A stretch of DNA of 64,000 nt. It comes from Paulinella micropora. Lineage: Eukaryota > Cercozoa > Imbricatea > Euglyphida > Paulinellidae. The DNA lies in contig WBZZ01003320.1 of the NCBI GenBank assembly GCA_019918135.1, forward strand, positions 37,101 through 101,100. The letters are read 5' to 3'. The notes below the pieces were generated by a model, which was given only the letters and a program-made list of their open reading frames with translations, did no database searches and was not told where the DNA came from. Position numbers and translations under genes: made by a program. Shown here piece by piece: positions 59,034-64,000 of this stretch (position 1 is its first letter; every line of letters starts with the position of its first letter).

Positions 59034-59817
59034 TCACTTCGGCGATCTCTGTCGACATGATGTCGTAGTAGTGATCAACAGGAGGACAGTGTCAGCTCCT
59101 ATGTTTGGTTTTTGTTCGTTTGTGTTCTGTTCCTCCTTCAGTCGATTGACTAGTGAAGAGAGAAACTAATAGAGAGGGTAGGATAAGATTCCCTGTCCTC
59201 TATGAAACACTGTTTGTATGTTTGTTTTTGTTTGAGAAAAATAGTCTTTGAGACTTTCTCCGATTTCTTGTTCTCCTTACTCAGATTACTTTCTCCTCCT
59301 TCTTTTCTATATTGTATCTAGTATGAGGCACTTGGACCTACACACAGATAGTAATAGAGAAACTAGAAAAGCTCTCCTTGAGAAGTCGACAGTCGGTCGG
59401 ATAGGTTCTCAGACCTACCTTTAGAAAACGATCAGAGATTTGCAAAAATACTCTGACGTATGTGTGAGATAATTCAGAGAAATGCACAAACTAGAAGGGT
59501 AGAGTGTTGTGCTCCTGTCCCTATGCTTGTTTGTGTTTTGTGTGTGTTCCTTCACTCGTCTGTCCACCTCCTTCTTCTTGGTCTCTGTGTGAGAACAGCA
59601 AGAACGACAGAGAGTTTGTATCTGATGTCTCCTTGTGAGCACACAGATACTGATTGGGCTAGAGGGTACGAGACACCTGCTTGAGACCAATCAAATTATT
59701 TGTTTTGTGAAAGAGTTATGAGGGAGCTGTGTTGGAGTATTTGTTTTCGTCTGACGTCCCCGTGTGAGACGGGTCAGGGAAAATCCACTCTGTTGCCTGT
59801 GTGGCAAAGCAGAAAGA
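59034..59817 (-). other. Retroelement leader, copy B, at the centre of an inverted repeat
   Basis: It matches 48184-48965 closely. It forms the spacer between the inverted copies B and C. The match to copy A stops at 59817, where gag of copy C begins on the other strand. Confidence 0.7.
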
Positions 59818-62370
59818 AAGGTGGACAGAGGAGTAGAAGAGGGCTGGGATGATGAAGGAAGATATGGAGGAGACGAAGATGAAGGAGGATTTGAACAAGA
59901 AGAGACGGGAGGAGGAGGAGCATATGGTAATCCCTTACCACCTGCCTACACGGGAGGAGGAGGACGAAAAATGATCGACTTGATTCATAGTGATGGAGAG
60001 GAGATCACAGTGGAGGAACAACAGTGGGTGCAAGACCACTATGACCTCACTAAAGAAGAGTTTGATAACAAGATGGGGGAGAGAAGGATACCTATGTGTG
60101 GATCCCTCAGGATCAAAGAAGAGAGAAAAGTCGTGCTAAAAAGGATGTCTATATCCTATTATCAAACACAGCACAGCTCCTCGGCAAACTGGTCTCTGAT
60201 CCAGAAGAGAGAAAGAAGATACAGCATATCAAGTTTGGGGACACACACACCCACCTTGAATTACTCGATGCTATCTTTGGGGTGTACACTCAAACCCTGA
60301 TTTGGGAACGTACATACGGCCCACGATGTGAGGGTTACCTCCAGTACACAAACCCAAGAGCAACGGCCAGATTCCTCGCGACTGGTCAGGAGGCAGTCGA
60401 TGTAACAAAAATGAAGACCAATCTGGGTTCGATAAACTCGAGTCGCATATTTCATTTTTTACAATGGAAATAAAGGCCTTGGAGGAGGGGAAGGCAGAGA
60501 TGGAAAAAAGCATTAAGGCAGCAGGAGAAACTCATCCTGTGATTGATGAGTTAGAGAAGACCGACAGAGTTCTGACCAAGATCAGACTGTTGATGGGTGC
60601 GTTACTGCATAAGGAGGCATGGAAGAGATGGATTCCTACCAAGGATCACTCTGTCCTTAAATCACTTAGTAACGCACCACCGGTCGCCAACAAAGCAGGT
60701 GTTGACCAATATGTGGAGAAATATAATTTTCTCAGATCTGCTTCTGAATTGGTGGCCTTTATCACTCATGCTCAAAAGCTGGTGATATCTGAGAAGAAGA
60801 AGGCGAAAGAGAATGAGGAGTTCGAGAAGACGATGAGACTGGAAAGAATGAAAGCAAAAGTGAGTGGTGCAAAGACACACCCTCCGACATATTTGACCCC
60901 ACCAGCTCCTGCCCCACCAGCCCCTGCACCCTCGGGCTCAACTACGGTGGTGGTCACAAACACGGAGAAGAAGGACAGACAGAACATCATAAATGCCTTC
61001 AAGGGGAAGAAAGGAGGAGTGGCAAGTCTCATGCTATATGCCAAGACGAGCTCAGACAAAGACTCTGATGCTTCGCTTTTGAGCAAGCTCAAAGAGATCA
61101 ATGCCTGCATGAAGGCTTTTCCTTGCGACGAAACGCAGGAATACGAGGCCCTTGTTACTGTTTTTGACCAATCTCTAGTCTCGGAGGGATTTGATCTGAC
61201 ACAGTACAAGTTTTTGAGAAAGAAGGAGGAGATTAAGAGAAACAATGCAACAGGCCTAGACGCTCAGTGTGAACTGGCGGTGGCCACACTCATTTCATAT
61301 TTTCAATCTCATGGATACCAGCATCTCTGCACTGGTACTCTCATAGGATTTGAAATCTTTGAGACAGTGGCGATGAGTTTGAGGAGTGCTGTTGGCTTGG
61401 CGGCGACCCTTACGGAGGTAGTTTCCTCCTATGGGCTATTCTATGGCCGCAAGTCGATCATCCTCTATTTCTTTTCGGCGTTACACACAGTTAACCCGAG
61501 TAAGCTTACTCAGCTCATACAACAATGCTCGACGTTTAGCTCAGTGAAGTCCAAGAACTTCCTCGAGACACACGTGTTCGAAAATACGGTTCAAAGCGTT
61601 GCTCCGTCAGCACTGTTTCAAGAAGTGATGAGTGCATGCTCAAACATGGACTCGCTCACGGAGGCACATACGGCACAGGCAGGCGGTGTACCTGTTGGCG
61701 CACAAGCCACGTACACAAACAGAGTTGCCGGTTGGAAGAGACAGAGAGAGCCAGACCTGAAGACCGCATGTTGGAGGTGGTTCGCGGGCTTGCAGTGTAA
61801 GGCACAGATGGAGAACAGAGACTGCTCTTTCAATCATGATAGGCAGAACCCAACAGCAAGGGCAAATTTTCTGAGCAGGACGGAAGGCAAGGAACCGGGC
61901 CTTTTCAATATGCTTCAGATTGCCGCTGTGAACGAAGGTTGGTATGCCAATATGTGTGATGATGAGGAGTTACGAGAGGCAATCATTACCTACATGAAGA
62001 GGATGAAGGAGAAGAAGAGGAAAGGGAGAGACAAAAGAACTTAAAGGCCTCTCAAAGAGGACGAGAAGGAGGAGCAGGAGCAGGAGGACGAGGAGGAGGA
62101 GGAGGAGGAGGACGAGGACGAGGAACATGGAGAGGAGCCTCGAGGTGGCAGGGAACCCCTCAGAGAGGAAGAGGAGGAGGTCGGGGATATACCCCTTATG
62201 GAGGGAGAGCTGTTCGAGCTCCAGCCCCCCCACCCAGAGGAGGAGGAGGCTCGTGGGCAAGCTCCAACCCAAATTTCGGTCGAGCTCAGGCCTACAACAC
62301 TGCCTCGGAGACCGATACGTCATCCTACCCGGACACTACTCAAGGTAATCGTTTCGAGGTGGTGGAATGA
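59818..62370 (+). pseudogene. Gag (copy C), no start, frame breaks
   Basis: It begins in the Gly/Glu-rich part. Breaks: one G missing near 60078, a U6 slippery site at about 60452-60458 as in copy A, and one G missing near 62015 that removes the RGG end from the main frame. The stop UGA at 62368-62370 is conserved with copy B. Confidence 0.75.
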
Positions 62371-64000
62371 CTGGAGGGGGAAGAAGAGAGGAAGGAGAAG
62401 ACTGTGAAGTTTAACCCTAAAGTCACAGTGCTTTCTAATGCTGTTGTGCAGACTGGGCCAACGCTTCCTCTATGTGAAAACAAAGATGTGGGTACACAGA
62501 GACTGCAGCCCCAAGGTAGTCTCATACCCGTTCATACAGCACGGTTACCAATGATAACTGATGCAAATAGGAAGGCGAGACTTGCGATGGAGGCGAGGAG
62601 GCCAATGGCAGACGTATCGCCTCGGCCAAGCAAACAACCACGAACAGACTCAATGTCTACGGTCGCGGCGGGTGGCGAGCAAAAAGACAATGTGTGTACT
62701 CAAGTACCACAAGACAATGTCGCTCAAATAGTAAACGCACCAGTACCGCAGAATAATAAAAATGTTAATGAGGTGAAGCAGGAGGAGAAGAAGGAGGAGT
62801 TGAAAAACTTAGAGACAAGACTCCAAAATTTGGAACGTAAAGTTCTTGTTCTCGCAGCCAATATACACAGGCCCGATGCTCTGTGTTATACGGAACTTTA
62901 TTGTGAAACATTGAAGACAATATTAAAAGTTGGTAATGATACGATGGCGAATATTAATATTGTCGGCAGGAAGTTTTTTAATCGATACCGGGACTGGGTG
63001 GACGGAAATATGAAAAAGTCAACGGGCACTCTCAAAGGAGTGAGCAGCCGGACGGATATCACGGGAATCATCACACTGACCTTTAAATTGAAATCCGCAC
63101 GAGTATACCGTATGGACCTCTATGTCGTCCCCGGTTACCACGGGTCAATATTACTATCGTATGACCAATTGGCTACGATGGGGGCTGTGATTGATTGCGC
63201 CGCACGGCGAGTGATATATGGAGTAAAAAGAGGAGAAGAGAACGATATTGATCCCTTCAACGCTACTGACTCTTATGAGGCTTATGAGCTGAGTCTAGCG
63301 ACGGATCACAAAAAGATGGCCATCGCACATGAGGCACTTGAGGTGTACGTTCACCCCCATGTCGTAAGACCGGATGAACTGTCCTGGACCGACAATTGGG
63401 AATCCCAAGTGTGCACTGTCACAGTTCCGACATGCCATTGGGACAAAAAGTCTATTGATGACTTAATCGAGAAGCGAAAGGAGGAGATTATATGTGTCGC
63501 ACAAAGAAGCCCGTCGTTGGCGAGATTCGCGGAAGGAGTAGGAACAGATGTCCATATTACTAACGGATACTGTTTCCATGCGAAAGTAGGAGAAGAAAAA
63601 AGGGAGGCGTTTGTACCAAGGAGAACGGGGCGAATCCCGGATACTCCACCAGAAACTATTAAAAGTTTTATTACTGATTTCTGGGGTGACGAGCCCACGT
63701 GGCCGCGTTCACTGTCTGAAGTGAAGAAATGCTTACGGACTTTATTCGAAAATAATAAGCCGTATACTATTATCCTGCCATATAATGAGAAGGCGATATG
63801 GGCGCAGGAAATAAGGGACCGGCTTATTGATCATCCTATACCGGTACCCTCTCGCAAGCAACAGCTAGTGGTGGCTTGTCGTATGGGAACTCGTGAGCAG
63901 AGCAGTGCATCAAGCGGAAGCTCAGAGACCTCGACAAGTTGAAATTGATACCGCAAGCATTCACATGCTTTGATGGTTTTTACACCCGTAAAGCTCCTTT
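62371..64000 (+). pseudogene. Pol N-terminal part (copy C), off window
   Basis: In frame with gag after one UGA (62368-62370) followed by CUG. The frame stays open through the protease region (intact here, unlike copy B) to 63942, where a lost A near 63910 causes a stop. It ends before the RT palm. Confidence 0.75.

Larger units (their letters stand above)
49627..59817 (-). mobile_element. Retroelement copy B (Ty3/gypsy-type), 3' LTR to leader
   Basis: A minus-strand element with leader (59817-59034), gag, protease region, RT, RNase H, integrase, polypurine tract and 3' LTR. The 5' LTR and primer site are missing, because at 59818 the leader is fused to an inverted copy C. Domain order PR-RT-RH-INT is Ty3/gypsy-like. 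Several frame breaks occur. Confidence 0.85.
59818..64000 (+). mobile_element. Retroelement copy C (inverted relative to B), right end off window
   Basis: Plus-strand gag and pol start, more than 97% like copy B by eye. It lacks LTR, leader and gag start, and begins at the join to copy B's leader. It continues beyond the window. Confidence 0.85.

Noticed and set aside
1-64000. CRISPR arrays, rRNA and tRNA genes
   Set aside because: No regularly spaced repeats with unique spacers and no rRNA core were seen. The tRNA-like bases at 48970-48987 are only the primer-site match.

Overview
The window looks like eukaryotic nuclear DNA crowded with endogenous viruses and retroelements. I recognise no host gene. 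The non-viral stretch (about 25.7-32.0 kb) is full of microsatellites and short tandem repeats, and the right third is LTR retrotransposon. The viral genes (double-jelly-roll capsid, penton, A32-type ATPase, adenain-like protease, protein-primed or B-family polymerase, rve integrase) are those of Polinton-like viruses (PLVs) and Mavericks, which mostly live in protists and algae. The host lineage itself cannot be named from this window.

Layout. (1) 1-about 4.5 kb: one end of a first Polinton-type element, with a frameshifted protein-primed DNA polymerase running off the left edge. (2) 4663-25707: element 1, a PLV of 21,045 bp whose ends I can place to the base, with 133-bp terminal inverted repeats and a perfect 6-bp target duplication (CGGTCC). 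It carries an integrase, a tail-fibre protein with an S74 chaperone end, packaging ATPase, pX-like protein, maturation protease, penton, major capsid protein, a large structural-type protein, a lipase, and a single 1101-residue protein joining a B-family polymerase to an SF1 helicase. (3) 25.7-32.0 kb: repeat-rich flank. (4) 32007-32402: a palindrome with arms of about 177 bp, directly beside (5) 32414-45929: element 2, a second PLV of a different capsid lineage. It has a tyrosine recombinase with protelomerase-like traits, GIY-YIG nuclease, PLA2-like protein, ATPase, capsid, penton and a DUF5754-like protein. It shares a tail-fibre / two-TM protein / secreted Cys-rich cassette and one large protein family with element 1. 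Its right end is lost at a junction with (6) a family of Ty3/gypsy-type retroelements: copy A (45930-49226, truncated), copy B (49627-about 59817, 3' LTR to leader, minus strand) and copy C (about 59818-64000+, plus strand), B and C being head to head.

How the genes fit together. In each PLV, integrase or recombinase and polymerase maintain and replicate the element. Capsid, penton, ATPase, protease and pX-like protein build and fill a virion. Fibre, lipase/PLA2 and the small membrane or secreted proteins probably act at host contact, entry or exit. Element 1 also has small hairpins set directly against the start codons of integrase, penton, capsid and the 19080 gene, two of them with a compensatory base change, which suggests a shared leader signal.

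Caution. Many genes are split by one-base indels, often in homopolymers. This may be genomic decay, uncorrected long-read errors, or both. Pseudogene labels below mean the reading frame is broken in this sequence, not that loss of function is proven.
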